Shown: piece after piece, positions 40,903 through 48,199 of the stretch | Numbering within the stretch: the first letter of the stretch is position 1 | Layout of the letters: every line of letters begins with the position of its first letter | From: Avibacterium paragallinarum | Lineage (GTDB): Bacteria; Pseudomonadota; Gammaproteobacteria; Enterobacterales; Pasteurellaceae | Reading direction: 5' to 3' | NCBI RefSeq assembly: GCF_900450705.1 | Contig: NZ_UGHK01000002.1 | Coordinates: forward strand, 1,554,970-1,618,969 | Length of the DNA: 64,000 bases | The notes under the pieces: generated by a model | The model's input: the letters and a program-made list of their open reading frames with translations, nothing else | Told to the model about the DNA's origin: nothing | The model's database searches: none | Made by a program: the position numbers and the translations under genes

Positions 40903-41278
40903 TGTTCACCTCCGCCATAGCTGAAGTGAACGCAATAGGGCAAACGCCCGCCATAAGTGCGGTGGGTTTTGTGATAGTTTTCATTGTGGATGTTCTCTTG
41001 TATGTTTTAGTAAATGATTTGCCAACCTGTAATAGGTGTGGCAAGGCTTCAACTACCGCATACAAACGGCTCACCTTATTCGTGCGGATAAACTCCGCCT
41101 TAGTTCGGCGTATAGACCTTGCCACAAATTCGGCATTATCTGATAGGGTTAGTAGCCCTTGGATATGAATTTGAGGTGTAAAAAATCCGCAAGTCTTACG
41201 GGTGCGGTTTCCGTTGTATGTAGTAGTGTCCGCAATACTACAATTTACTACGTTAGGGGTCAAGGTAAGATTACGCAT
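40895..41278 (-). CDS. Hypothetical island protein, 127 residues
   Basis: The start overlaps the end of the Icd-like gene by eight bases, and the stop overlaps the next gene. The middle (VVNCSIADTTTYNGNRTRKTCGFFTPQIHIQGLLTLSDNAEFVARSIRRTKAEF) looks like a small folded domain; the last 30 residues (MKTITKPTALMAGVCPIAFTSAMAEVNNA) resemble a separate hydrophobic tail and could be translated from their own ATG. Position directly after the Icd-like leader suggests an Ash-like accessory protein, but this is not proven. Confidence 0.6.
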   Translation of the reverse strand: MRNLTLTPNVVNCSIADTTTYNGNRTRKTCGFFTPQIHIQGLLTLSDNAEFVARSIRRTKAEFIRTNKVSRLYAVVEALPHLLQVGKSFTKTYKRTSTMKTITKPTALMAGVCPIAFTSAMAEVNNA

Positions 41279-41435
41279 TTTTCACCTCCAAGATCACAAA
41301 AAACGGGGCGACTTGTGCGGTGGCTTGCTCGATACTGTCGGCATTTATGCGAACGGTATAGCGTGGGAATAAGGAAAAATGTTTTTTGGTATTGCGTAAG
41401 TCTGAACGGCTCACGGCTTTGAATAGATAAAGCAT
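41271..41435 (-). CDS. Icd-like protein of the island (module A)
   Basis: The 54-residue product MLYLFKAVSRSDLRNTKKHF... ending FFVILEVKNA resembles small host cell division inhibitor (Icd)-like proteins of P4-type satellites. The ATG at 41435 has GGAG eight bases upstream. The same frame is open for a further 127 codons upstream without a standard in-frame start that looks used; that extension overlaps a structured leader with a terminator and is probably regulatory. Whether the peptide inhibits division is unknown. Confidence 0.65.
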   Translation of the reverse strand: MLYLFKAVSRSDLRNTKKHFSLFPRYTVRINADSIEQATAQVAPFFVILEVKNA

Positions 41436-41720
41436 TGCTGTAACTCCAATGTTAATAATTTTAGAAGTTACCGCTTGAAGTTTCGAGGCTTTTGGGCGGT
41501 AACGTGTTACGGGCTCGAAAACTGCGAACATTGGAACACAGCAAAGGGCGAAACCTTTCCCATAACACGCTACCATAGAAGAACACGCCATTTTTAGGCG
41601 TTCTTTGGGTGTGTTTGTGCTACGCATAAAAAAACACGCATTAATAGGCGTGTTACTATACGCCAATGTTTTATCGTTCGAGTTTCGAGGCTCGGCACTG
41701 TTTGAAAGTGCGGTATTAAA
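41436..41720 (-). promoter_or_regulatory. Structured leader, module A (P4-immunity-like)
   Basis: Upstream of the Icd-like start, the minus strand contains GTTACCGCC, then GCGGTAACTTC, then GGAGTTACAGC. The first two can pair, and the third resembles the first, so alternative pairings are possible. A rho-independent terminator (41628-41654) lies inside the same open frame. A second copy of this organisation lies at 42524-42850. In phage P4, immunity works by an RNA that causes early termination in such a leader; extension to this element is inference. Confidence 0.5.
41628..41654 (-). terminator. Terminator inside leader module A
   Basis: AACACGC (41633-41639) and GCGTGTT (41648-41654) form the stem, followed on the minus strand by seven T. 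About 39 bases around it are repeated exactly near 44889-44927. Confidence 0.8.
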
Positions 41721-41788
41721 ATACGATAAATTTGCTTCGGTTGCACTTGAAAAATATTCATATTCTAAACCGATAGAATGAATTGTAT

Positions 41789-41796
41789 TAATATTA
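41789..41796. repeat. Left target-site duplication of the IS
   Basis: TAATATTA directly before the insertion sequence; the same eight bases follow it at 42516-42523. Confidence 0.9.
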
Positions 41797-42515
41797 GGGG
41801 CTGTCCTAGATAACAACTAAAAAATCTATTTAGGTTAGAATGAACCAATGAGAAAAAGTCGTCTAAGTCAGCACAAACAAAATAAACTCATTGAGCTATT
41901 TGTTGCAGGTGTTACTGCAAGGACAGCAGCAGAGTTAGTCAATGTAAACAAAACGACTGCCGCATATTACTTTCATCGTTTACGCCAACTCATCTATCAA
42001 AACAGCCTTCACTTAGAGATGTTTGAAGGTGAAATTGAAGCCGATGAAAGTTATTTTGGCGGTGCTCGCAAAGGCAAACGTGGTCGTGGTGCGGCAGGGA
42101 AAATTGCGGTATTCGGGCTTCTCAAGCGCAATGGCAAGGTTTATACCGTTGCGGTTCCAAATACGCAATCTGCCACCTTGTTACCCATTATTCGGGAGCA
42201 GGTAAAGCCTGATAGTATTGTTTACACCGATAATTATCGTAGTTATGACGTGCTTGATGTGAGTGAATTTAGTCATTTTCGTATCAATCACAGCACACAT
42301 TTTGCTGAAAATCATAACCACATTAACGGAATTGAGAATTTTTGAAGCCAAGCAAAACGCCATTTACGCAAATTTAATGGTATCCCAAAAGCGCATTTTG
42401 AGCTTTATTTAAAGGAATGTGAATGGCGTTTTAATTACAGCAACATAAAAAGTCAAATTTCTATTTTAAAACAATTGGTTAAAGGGAGTTTAGTCTAGTT
42501 ATCTAGGACAGCCCC
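41797..42515 (+). mobile_element. IS1016-like insertion sequence (IS1595 family), 719 bp
   Basis: Perfect 18-bp terminal inverted repeats GGGGCTGTCCTAGATAAC flank a single transposase frame, and an 8-bp duplication TAATATTA flanks the element. Size, ends and duplication length fit IS1595-family elements of the IS1016 type known from Haemophilus. It interrupts the region between the two Icd-like modules. Confidence 0.93.
41848..42498 (+). pseudogene. IS1016-like transposase with nonsense mutation
   Basis: The frame encodes a DDE-type transposase: HTH region at the start, EADESYFGGARKGKRGRG near residue 60, VYTDNYRSYD near residue 127 and HINGIENF near residue 160. A TGA follows ENF, where family members have tryptophan (TGG), and the same frame then continues SQAKRHLRKFNGIPKAHFELYL... 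to a TAG at 42498. One G-to-A change therefore removes the last 51 residues. The element is probably unable to move by itself. Confidence 0.88.
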
Positions 42516-42523
42516 TAATATTA
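42516..42523. repeat. Right target-site duplication of the IS
   Basis: TAATATTA directly after the insertion sequence, identical to 41789-41796. Confidence 0.9.
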
Positions 42524-42850
42524 AGGTGAACGGGTGAAGAAATTCGGTGTTTCATTGCTGTAACTCCAGTGAATAAATTTTTAGAAGTTACCGCTAAACT
42601 TTCCACGGTTTGGCGGTAGAACGTAACAGGGTGGAAAACTGCCTTCACTGGTAAGCAGCCAACCTCTAAGGGTTGCCTATTACGCCCTACCATAGAGAGA
42701 AAAACGCCTAAGGCATTTTCTTTAGGTGTGCGAACATTACGAACAAAAAAAGCACGGTTTAATGGCGTGCTACTGTTCGCCAGTGATACATTATTCAGCT
42801 TTCCACGGCTGACTGTAGATTTTGCTACAGTGTTTAAAGCATAAATCTGT
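42524..42850 (-). promoter_or_regulatory. Structured leader, module B (second Icd-like copy)
   Basis: The minus strand repeats the plan of module A: a terminator, TACCGCC, GCGGTAACTTC, GGAGTTACAGCAATG and a short frame beginning MKHRISSPVHLNI. Translated side by side, the two leaders give matching strings (STPLNRAFFVRNVRTPKE versus NTPINACFFMRSTNTPKE; PVTFYRQTVESLAVTSK versus PVTRYRPKASKLQAVTSK). If the IS and one target copy are removed, the frame of module B runs on into module A. Confidence 0.55.
42745..42770 (-). terminator. Terminator inside leader module B
   Basis: GCACG (42752-42756) and CGTGC (42766-42770) form the stem, followed by seven T on the minus strand. Confidence 0.7.
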
Positions 42851-42970
42851 AATGATAATTTGTAAAGTGATCTTGTTCACATTTTTTTGATTTTTTCATC
42901 AGAAAACGATCTACACATTTCTAGAATGTACAAATTATTCATCTTAATTTTTTTGTGTGTAGCTCTGATG

Positions 42971-42992
42971 GTCAGAAAAAATTTTTTCTGAC
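42971..42992. repeat. Perfect 22-bp palindrome next to the iterons
   Basis: GTCAGAAAAAA followed by its exact reverse complement TTTTTTCTGAC, four bases before the iteron array. Confidence 0.85.
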
Positions 42993-42995
42993 AAT

Positions 42996-43070
42996 CGTTC
43001 TACTTATATTCTACGCTCTACTTATATATTTACGATCTACGTATATATTTACGTTCTACTTATATGTCTT
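42996..43070. repeat. Iteron-like array, four units of 18-19 bp
   Basis: Units start at 42996, 43014, 43033 and 43052 and share C-G-x-TCTAC-x-TATAT (for example CGCTCTACTTATATATTTA). A further related unit, CGATCTACACATTT, is at 42907. The array lies in very A+T-rich DNA between the 365-residue gene and the replication operon. A replication origin or control site of the island is the best guess. Confidence 0.65.
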
Positions 43071-43168
43071 CCCACTGGTTTTTTATGGTTATTTAGAACA
43101 GATAAAAAACCTCTTAACTCAGCCCCTTTTTTGGGTGGAGATTTTTATCTAATAATCATCAAATCAGG

Positions 43169-44266
43169 TCAATTCTTTTCGCGTTCGCACTGCAAAGATT
43201 TATCTACTTCATCAATAAAATGCCAGATATTTTCTTCTTCCATTTTTTGCCAACGTGCAATATCAGGACGGCTAAAACGGAAGCGAGGGCGATAGATTGT
43301 TAAAATTTCATATTGTTTATCTGGGGTGTAAGGGATAACTAGGCGGATTGCTTTGCTGCCTATGGTGCTGTTATTCAGGCTAATTTCTTCATCGTACAAT
43401 TCATCTACATCATAGTTAAAATCCTTGTTACCGTAGTAAGCAATACTGCTGTCCATTGCCGAACTAACATACGAGAAATCAGCATTGTCTGCGTGATAGT
43501 CGTTAATCCTTATCGTAAATATCAGCTTGGGCCGTTGTTTGGTGTGTTGCTTTTCTAGCAATACGATCACCTCATAAATTAATCCTAGTTGTTTTAATTG
43601 TGAGATCGTTTCCCAAAATAGCTCACTATTTTCTTGAGTGATAACGGCGTCTTGTGAGGGTAAAAAATCTTGAATAAATGAATTATAGGCTTTCTGTTCA
43701 TTCGTGTTAGAAGCAGAAAGCCTTATTAGTGCATCAGTCGTATCAAAATGCGTTTTTTCTATATCCCACTCTTGAAATACGCCATTAAAGCCCCCTAATT
43801 CACTCATAGAGAGGTTTTTATAAAAAGTTAGTAGTAGCATTAAGATATTTAGTTTTTCGCTTTCTGTAATGTTTTCAGCGTGATTTATACGATATATAAC
43901 AGAATCAACTTGATTGATACTATCGACAAATGCAACGGGTAAATTAATGTTTAGTGCCGTGTAGTTGATTTTAAATAATGTTCTTTGTGCCTGTTTTAAC
44001 CTAGAAATATAACCATTTAAGAAAAGTTCAGTCTGAAGTTGTTTGCCAGTTTCCCAGCGACAATTTAGATGCTCGCTAATTGCTTTCGCTCCTGCATAGG
44101 TAATACTGAAAGGTTGTTCTTTTGGGGTTTTGGGAATGCCGTTAGCAAAACGATTTAATACAAGCATAGCAGATAGAAGCCTAAAATCGCCTTTACTTGC
44201 AATAGATTTCAATAGAGAAAAATCAGCTTGGAAATACTGACTATTATTCTTTGTCTTTTTCTTCAT
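43169..44266 (-). CDS. Uncharacterised protein beside the iterons, 365 residues
   Basis: I do not recognise the family. The N-terminal half contains helical segments that could form a winged helix (GDFRLLSAMLVLNRFANG; FSITYAGAKAISEHLNCRWETGKQLQTELFLNGYISRL), as in replication initiators and DNA-binding phage proteins. The C-terminal part is acidic with an unusual tyrosine/aspartate-rich stretch (YYGNKDFNYDVDELYDEE). Its stop lies about 100 bases from the iteron array. An initiator role is suggested by position only. Confidence 0.6.
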   Translation of the reverse strand: MKKKTKNNSQYFQADFSLLKSIASKGDFRLLSAMLVLNRFANGIPKTPKEQPFSITYAGAKAISEHLNCRWETGKQLQTELFLNGYISRLKQAQRTLFKINYTALNINLPVAFVDSINQVDSVIYRINHAENITESEKLNILMLLLTFYKNLSMSELGGFNGVFQEWDIEKTHFDTTDALIRLSASNTNEQKAYNSFIQDFLPSQDAVITQENSELFWETISQLKQLGLIYEVIVLLEKQHTKQRPKLIFTIRINDYHADNADFSYVSSAMDSSIAYYGNKDFNYDVDELYDEEISLNNSTIGSKAIRLVIPYTPDKQYEILTIYRPRFRFSRPDIARWQKMEEENIWHFIDEVDKSLQCEREKN

Positions 44267-44313
44267 ACCTTTTAGCCTTTGCTTTTTGGTGATGTTAAAA
44301 GTGTAGCTACCAA

Positions 44314-44667
44314 CTAGATTATTTGTTCAATGTGGCTGTAGTAAAAGCCGTTTTTGCTTTCTCGTTGCGTAACTCTAATCTGATATTCATTGCCTTGAAA
44401 TTGAGAGACGTCAATACCGTCATAAATTTGCTCTGCTGAAAGTGGTTTGTGGTTTAGACTTTGGATGATCTCAGTTAAGTTGCTGTTAGGCTTTAGTATT
44501 GGGGTACAAGTTCGGGCTAATTTAACGCCTTGATATATTCCCCCAATAATTTCAAAGATGAATGCTATTCTTTCACCATATCCGCTCTGAATGGTCTTAA
44601 CGTCAGTAAGTTTTGCGGAGTATCTACCGCTTTTGACAATATGATGCTTATTGCCTTTTACAATCAT
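44314..44667 (-). CDS. Small OB-fold-like phage protein, 117 residues
   Basis: The ATG at 44667 follows GGGAGC at a good distance and gives MIVKGNKHHIVKSGRYSAKLTDVKTIQSGYGERIAFIFEIIGGIYQGVKL..., reminiscent of phage proteins of the DUF669 kind that bind single-stranded DNA or aid recombination. An ATG 15 codons upstream is less likely. It precedes the 365-residue gene by 47 bases on the same strand. The family link is tentative. Confidence 0.6.
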   Translation of the reverse strand: MIVKGNKHHIVKSGRYSAKLTDVKTIQSGYGERIAFIFEIIGGIYQGVKLARTCTPILKPNSNLTEIIQSLNHKPLSAEQIYDGIDVSQFQGNEYQIRVTQRESKNGFYYSHIEQII

Positions 44668-44902
44668 AGAAATGCTCCCGTGAGTATTTGAATATTGTAA
44701 ATATTTTAACATAAACTAATATTTGCTCTAAAATAGGCTTGATAACGTTTAAAATTTTGATGAACAAAATTCATATTTTGACTATAATTGGTTTGAGTTT
44801 TCATTATTTTTTTCCTAAAAGTTAAAGTTAATCATTGTTCTTGCTCTCGCTTTGAGGGCGTTTTTTTTGCTTTGCTGGTTTCGTTTGGTTTGTGCTACGC
44901 AT

Positions 44903-44927
44903 AAAAAAACACGCATTAATAGGCGTG
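44903..44927 (-). terminator. Terminator after terS
   Basis: CACGC and GCGTG form the stem and seven T follow on the minus strand. The surrounding 39 bases are identical to the terminator region of leader module A (41614-41652). Confidence 0.75.
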
Positions 44928-44930
44928 CAT

Positions 44931-45467
44931 TTATCCGCCTTTCTGTTCCCCTTTCTCTAGCAGCCTTTCAAGTTCTTCCAGTTCATCAAGTGTTAAGCCT
45001 GAAAAATCAAGATCTTCCCGTTCCGTTGTCTGAAGTTCGCCCGATACCTCCACTTTTTGGCTGAACATTCCTAAATGCTTGCCAAGTAGCTCAAGGGCTT
45101 TATTTGCTCCTGCGGGTTCAAAAATAAAGGCTTCAACGTTTACGGCCTTGGCGGTTCCCTCTTGGGCGTTTTTAATTACCGTTGTTGTGATTATCGGCTT
45201 TTTGCCCGTGCAAACCGCTAAATAGTCTTGTAGGTCAAAAATAATCTTATCCACTGTTAGGCAATGCCGTTCTTGATGTAATTGCCTAAGTTCGCTTACC
45301 CTTTCCGCGATCTTACCGTTATGCAATAATTCGCTTGCTTTGGTATTAATGGTTTCAGGCTTCATTTTTTCCGCGTTGTAAGCCTACCTATAGGCTTCGC
45401 TTGCGTTGCCTAACTCAAGATATAATTGACAAAATTTTTCTTGTTTTGGCGTGAGTTTTTCGGTCAT
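44931..45467 (-). pseudogene. Terminase small subunit with internal amber codon
   Basis: The frame begins at the ATG at 45467 with MTEKLTPKQEKFCQLYLELG, the standard N-terminus of phage terminase small subunits, and continues NASEAYR, a TAG at 45384-45386 (codon 28), then AYNAEKMKPETIN... to a normal C-terminus. Relatives have YRQAYN, so CAG became TAG. Translation could restart at the ATG at 45365 (144 residues), but that product lacks the N-terminal DNA-binding helices. No large subunit lies in the window, as in PICI-type satellites that divert packaging with their own TerS. Confidence 0.85.
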
Positions 45468-45486
45468 TGTTCTGCCTCTTTATTGG

Positions 45487-45678
45487 TTATTTAATCAGGT
45501 AATACCCAAAAGAAAGGGCAACCGCTAATAAAGCCAATCCGCCACAACATAAAAAAAACTTAATGCCTGCAGATATGGTTTGCCCTGCTTGGTCTGCTCC
45601 TTGTTCGCTCATATTTCCCCCGATTTGTACGATTGCTAATAACTTGCTGATAAATTTAATAATGCCGTTTTGTTGCAT
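45487..45678 (-). CDS. Small hydrophobic island protein
   Basis: The protein has a C-terminal membrane segment (FFLCCGGLALLAVALSFGYYL). Two starts are possible: the ATG at 45678 with AAGG close upstream (63 residues) or the ATG at 45612 after CGGGGGAAAT (41 residues, MSEQGADQAGQ). It lies just before terS on the same strand. The function is unknown; a small holin-like or superinfection protein would fit the architecture but nothing supports it directly. Confidence 0.55.
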   Translation of the reverse strand: MQQNGIIKFISKLLAIVQIGGNMSEQGADQAGQTISAGIKFFLCCGGLALLAVALSFGYYLIK

Positions 45679-45836
45679 TGCCTTGTTTCCTTTTCAGGCT
45701 TTCCGCCAGTTCGATTTTTTGGCGGGTTGCTTGTGCGTGTTTTCAATACCTGCACAATTTTTTCTATTTCTTGTGTGTGAATGACGTTCCCCCCGTGCAA
45801 AATTCCGCCACTCGTGCTATTTCGCCTCTCGCTCAA
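45636..45836 (-). CDS. Hypothetical small protein with TTG start
   Basis: This 66-residue frame starts at a TTG overlapping the end of the AntA/AntB gene and overlaps the next gene. The glycine- and lysine-rich sequence (STSGGILHGGNVIHTQEIEKIVQVLK) is not recognisable. Tight packing speaks for it; the start codon and the lack of known relatives speak against. Confidence 0.4.
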   Translation of the reverse strand: MSERRNSTSGGILHGGNVIHTQEIEKIVQVLKTRTSNPPKNRTGGKPEKETRQCNKTALLNLSASY

Positions 45837-46548
45837 TCAAGCGGGTTAGATGGCTTTTGCGTTGGCTAAATGGCATATCTAAAACAAGCAAGGTTGTATT
45901 TGTTTGTTGCAATAACTTGAGCAAGCTCAGCTGTTTTGTGGTGAAACTCTCTCGCACATTTGCCACGCCTGTTCTTTCTTTCCAGTGGTGAAGGTTTTCG
46001 CCAATAACAAGACTATCTAGCATTGCTTGTTCATTGCTGAAGTGATAGGGTTTCAGGGCTTTGCCTTGTCGTTGATAATAGTCCTTAATTGCGTCTGTCA
46101 TTGCTCGATTGTGGTCGATTGTTGCAAGTCGTGCTTGGGTTCGCTCTACAGTGTTGCGGTGTAGGTTAGGGGCAATCTGTGCAAGTTGCTTTTCTGCCTC
46201 AATAAAGTGCTGGCGGATTGCTCGCCCGATTTCGTTTTTCTCCAATAAGCAAAGGTGTTTGGCTATATCAAAAGTGATGATGTAATCTTTGCTTCGGGTG
46301 TTTCCGCCTTTTTGGTTTGATAATTTTGTCAATTCAATGGTGGAATTTTGTACAATAAAATCTTGCCCTTCGATAAATTGGCATTGCTTAATGCGTTTTT
46401 TGATCCACGTTGAATATTCTTGCTTTGAGCCTAAGGCGTGATGTAAATTGCGAGAGTTTACGCAATGGATTTCTTTATGCTGAAATTGGCATTTCATCGG
46501 CTCAAGTAATAAATTCAGTGCGTTTGTGGTTGCGGTGTTCGTTGTCAT
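45817..46548 (-). CDS. AntA/AntB-type antirepressor
   Basis: The N-terminal half matches the AntA/AntB domain: VNSRNLHHALGSKQEYSTWIKKRIKQCQFIEGQDFIV, followed by a typical DYIITFDIAKHLCLLEKNEIGRAIRQHFIEAEKQL. Such proteins counteract phage repressors or act as regulators. The C-terminal 120 residues are a less conserved helical part. I chose the ATG at 46548 because GGAGG precedes it at a good distance. It overlaps the gene before it by four bases. Confidence 0.88.
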   Translation of the reverse strand: MTTNTATTNALNLLLEPMKCQFQHKEIHCVNSRNLHHALGSKQEYSTWIKKRIKQCQFIEGQDFIVQNSTIELTKLSNQKGGNTRSKDYIITFDIAKHLCLLEKNEIGRAIRQHFIEAEKQLAQIAPNLHRNTVERTQARLATIDHNRAMTDAIKDYYQRQGKALKPYHFSNEQAMLDSLVIGENLHHWKERTGVANVRESFTTKQLSLLKLLQQTNTTLLVLDMPFSQRKSHLTRLIEREAK

Positions 46549-46844
46549 TGTGGTGCCTCCCATTGGGTTAATTCGTTTTTGTAGGCTTTGAATAATTTCG
46601 CCAGTTGGTTTTTATTTTTTGCGATTGCCCATTCAAGCCCTTCACTAGGTAGCTTCTTAAATTCCGCTTCTTGCCCCTTAATTCGCTCACTGAGAAGCTC
46701 AACCACGTCAAGCAAGGGGTAAGGCTCGTTATCATCAAAAAGGCTCATAAATCGCAGTAGCGGGCGTTTTTCTAAATAGTGTGCTATGGCGGTATCTAAT
46801 AACGCCATTTTTGCAATACGGCATTTCATCGGGTAACGCTCCAT
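46545..46844 (-). CDS. Hypothetical island protein, 99 residues
   Basis: From the ATG at 46844 the product (MERYPMKCRIAKMALLDTAIAHYLEKRPLL...) is helical with an acidic middle and ends AYKNELTQWEAPQ. A longer in-frame reading upstream would overlap the preceding gene almost entirely and is very arginine-rich, so I reject it. The gene overlaps both neighbours slightly. I know of no function. Confidence 0.6.
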   Translation of the reverse strand: MERYPMKCRIAKMALLDTAIAHYLEKRPLLRFMSLFDDNEPYPLLDVVELLSERIKGQEAEFKKLPSEGLEWAIAKNKNQLAKLFKAYKNELTQWEAPQ

Positions 46845-47128
46845 TTGGGTTGATGTTTCGGCGGTGGTGGAAATCCTCCGCTGTCTTGTCTGTTTTCTTG
46901 TGTGTTGGTGGTGGTAAGATTTCCGCCACAACCTCCGCCAACCTTTCCGCCACAAAGTGCGGTCATTTCTTGCGTGATTTTTTGTATATTCCGCTTCGTG
47001 TGTGCCAGTCTTTCCGCCAAGAAAGACAGCAATAGTCGCGGGTTTTCGGTGGGGGCTTTTGCCATTTGTGCCAACACTGAAAGCTGAATTTCAATATCCG
47101 CAAGGGTGATAGGGTTTCGCGTTGTCAT
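46826..47128 (-). CDS. Hypothetical island protein, 100 residues
   Basis: The start follows AAGGGGAAACA. The first 55 residues are helical (ITLADIEIQLSVLAQMAKAP, LLLSFLAERLAHTKRNIQKITQEM), then a glycine-rich and proline-rich tail (GGKVGGGCGG; GGFPPPPKHQPKW). The two-part layout suggests a small helical domain with a flexible tail. It follows the Rha-like gene by 9 bases and contains an uptake signal in its coding sequence. No function can be assigned. Confidence 0.6.
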   Translation of the reverse strand: MTTRNPITLADIEIQLSVLAQMAKAPTENPRLLLSFLAERLAHTKRNIQKITQEMTALCGGKVGGGCGGNLTTTNTQENRQDSGGFPPPPKHQPKWSVTR

Positions 47129-47137
47129 TGTTTCCCC

Positions 47138-47806
47138 TTATGCCGCTTGTTTTCTTAAGTGATAAAGTGCGGTGTTTTGTAGTTGCGTTTTTCGGCTCGC
47201 ATAGGAAAGCCTTAGTTTTATCATTACCGCATTTTCAGAAAGTAGCTCATCTATTAGCTCTAATTCTTGTTCATTGAGAAATTGGCGGATATCAGCGGTT
47301 TCAGGTAATCCCCGCATTGCTAACCATTTCTTTTTGCTCATTCCTAACGCAACGCAATAAACAAGGTTATTTTCACGGCTGTAGGCGTGCGGGTCATCTT
47401 TGCCGCGTTGCTCAAGACTGAATTTGATTGCGTTATTAAGTCGGCGTTGGTCGTATTTCAGGTTCGCCCGTGATGTAATCCAACTTTTCATCTGGTTGAA
47501 TTTTTTAATGTAGGCCTCTTTAAATTGCATTGCTTTCTTGCCAGTAAATCCCATTACTAGCAAGGTAAAACCGTCTTGGGTCATTAAGTACATTGGTCTT
47601 TTTTCGCCTTTGCTGTCGGTGTATTTAACAGGCTTAAAATTGAGCCGGTTAAATTCCGCTGAACAATTTAGATTTTCTAAGCGTTTTAAAATATTCTTGT
47701 GCTGTTTACCAAAGTAATAAGCCACTTTTCGGCTGTCTGTCATTGCTACCGTTTCTTTATGAAATAATTTGGCAAAAACGGCATTTTCTAACTGTTGTTC
47801 GGTCAT
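47138..47806 (-). CDS. Rha-family phage regulatory protein
   Basis: The N-terminal part matches the Rha (pRha) domain: AMTDSRKVAYYFGKQHKNILKRLENLNC followed by KPMYLMTQDGFTLLVMGFTGKKAMQFKEAYIKKFNQM. Rha proteins occur in lambdoid phages and satellites and affect growth without integration host factor. The C-terminal 100 residues form an accessory domain (LEQRGKDDPHAYSRENNLVYCVALGMSKKKWLAMRGL). The gene starts 2 bp after its upstream neighbour. Confidence 0.88.
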   Translation of the reverse strand: MTEQQLENAVFAKLFHKETVAMTDSRKVAYYFGKQHKNILKRLENLNCSAEFNRLNFKPVKYTDSKGEKRPMYLMTQDGFTLLVMGFTGKKAMQFKEAYIKKFNQMKSWITSRANLKYDQRRLNNAIKFSLEQRGKDDPHAYSRENNLVYCVALGMSKKKWLAMRGLPETADIRQFLNEQELELIDELLSENAVMIKLRLSYASRKTQLQNTALYHLRKQAA

Positions 47807-47808
47807 CG

Positions 47809-48195
47809 TTATGCGTTCCCTTTGTTGAGGTCTATTAGGCTTTCTAGCTGTGTTTGTGCCTCACTAAGGTCATCAAATGCCCGCTCTAACAGCTCTTCAC
47901 TTGTGAGCGGCTTGCCGTCTTTGTTGGTAACTTGTCCGCCTTGATTGATAGCGATTTCTAGCAGGGTTTTAGCCTGCTCGATATTTTCCGCCAGTTCTTG
48001 GGCTTCAATTTCAGCCAACGCGGCAATAGTATTGATGGATTTAAAAATCCCCGTGCGGCTGACGGGTTTTGATTTGCCGTTCTCCGTGATAGATACGGCA
48101 CTGTTTCCACCAGCGTTAGCTAATTGTTTAATCTGTGTAATAAGTCCTTTGATTTCGCCTAATTTGATTTTTGCTTTGGTTTCTGGTGTGGTCAT
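47809..48195 (-). CDS. Hypothetical helical island protein
   Basis: From the ATG at 48195 (MTTPETKAKIKLGEIKGLITQIKQL) the product is 128 residues and strongly helical; IAALAEIEAQELAENIEQAKTLLEIAINQGG and LTSEELLERAFDDLSEAQTQLESLIDL suggest two helix pairs. An upstream extension of 14 residues overlaps the previous gene and is less likely. It is part of the regulatory run alpA - HTH - this gene - rha. I do not recognise the family. Confidence 0.62.
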   Translation of the reverse strand: MTTPETKAKIKLGEIKGLITQIKQLANAGGNSAVSITENGKSKPVSRTGIFKSINTIAALAEIEAQELAENIEQAKTLLEIAINQGGQVTNKDGKPLTSEELLERAFDDLSEAQTQLESLIDLNKGNA

Positions 48196-48199
48196 TGTG

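Noticed and set aside
42345-42347. TGA in the transposase read as selenocysteine because selC is nearby
   Set aside because: The position is normally tryptophan, no SECIS-like hairpin was seen, and transposases of this family are not selenoproteins.
42996-43070. CRISPR array
   Set aside because: Units are contiguous without spacers and only 18-19 bases long; there are no cas genes.
42955-43152. Plus-strand frame of 65 codons with hydrophobic residues
   Set aside because: It runs straight through the palindrome and iteron array; its composition is explained by A+T-rich repeats and it has no good ribosome site.
46845-46955. N-terminal extension of the 99-residue protein (MWRKGWRRLWRK...)
   Set aside because: It overlaps the neighbouring gene and has an implausible arginine/histidine/threonine-rich composition.
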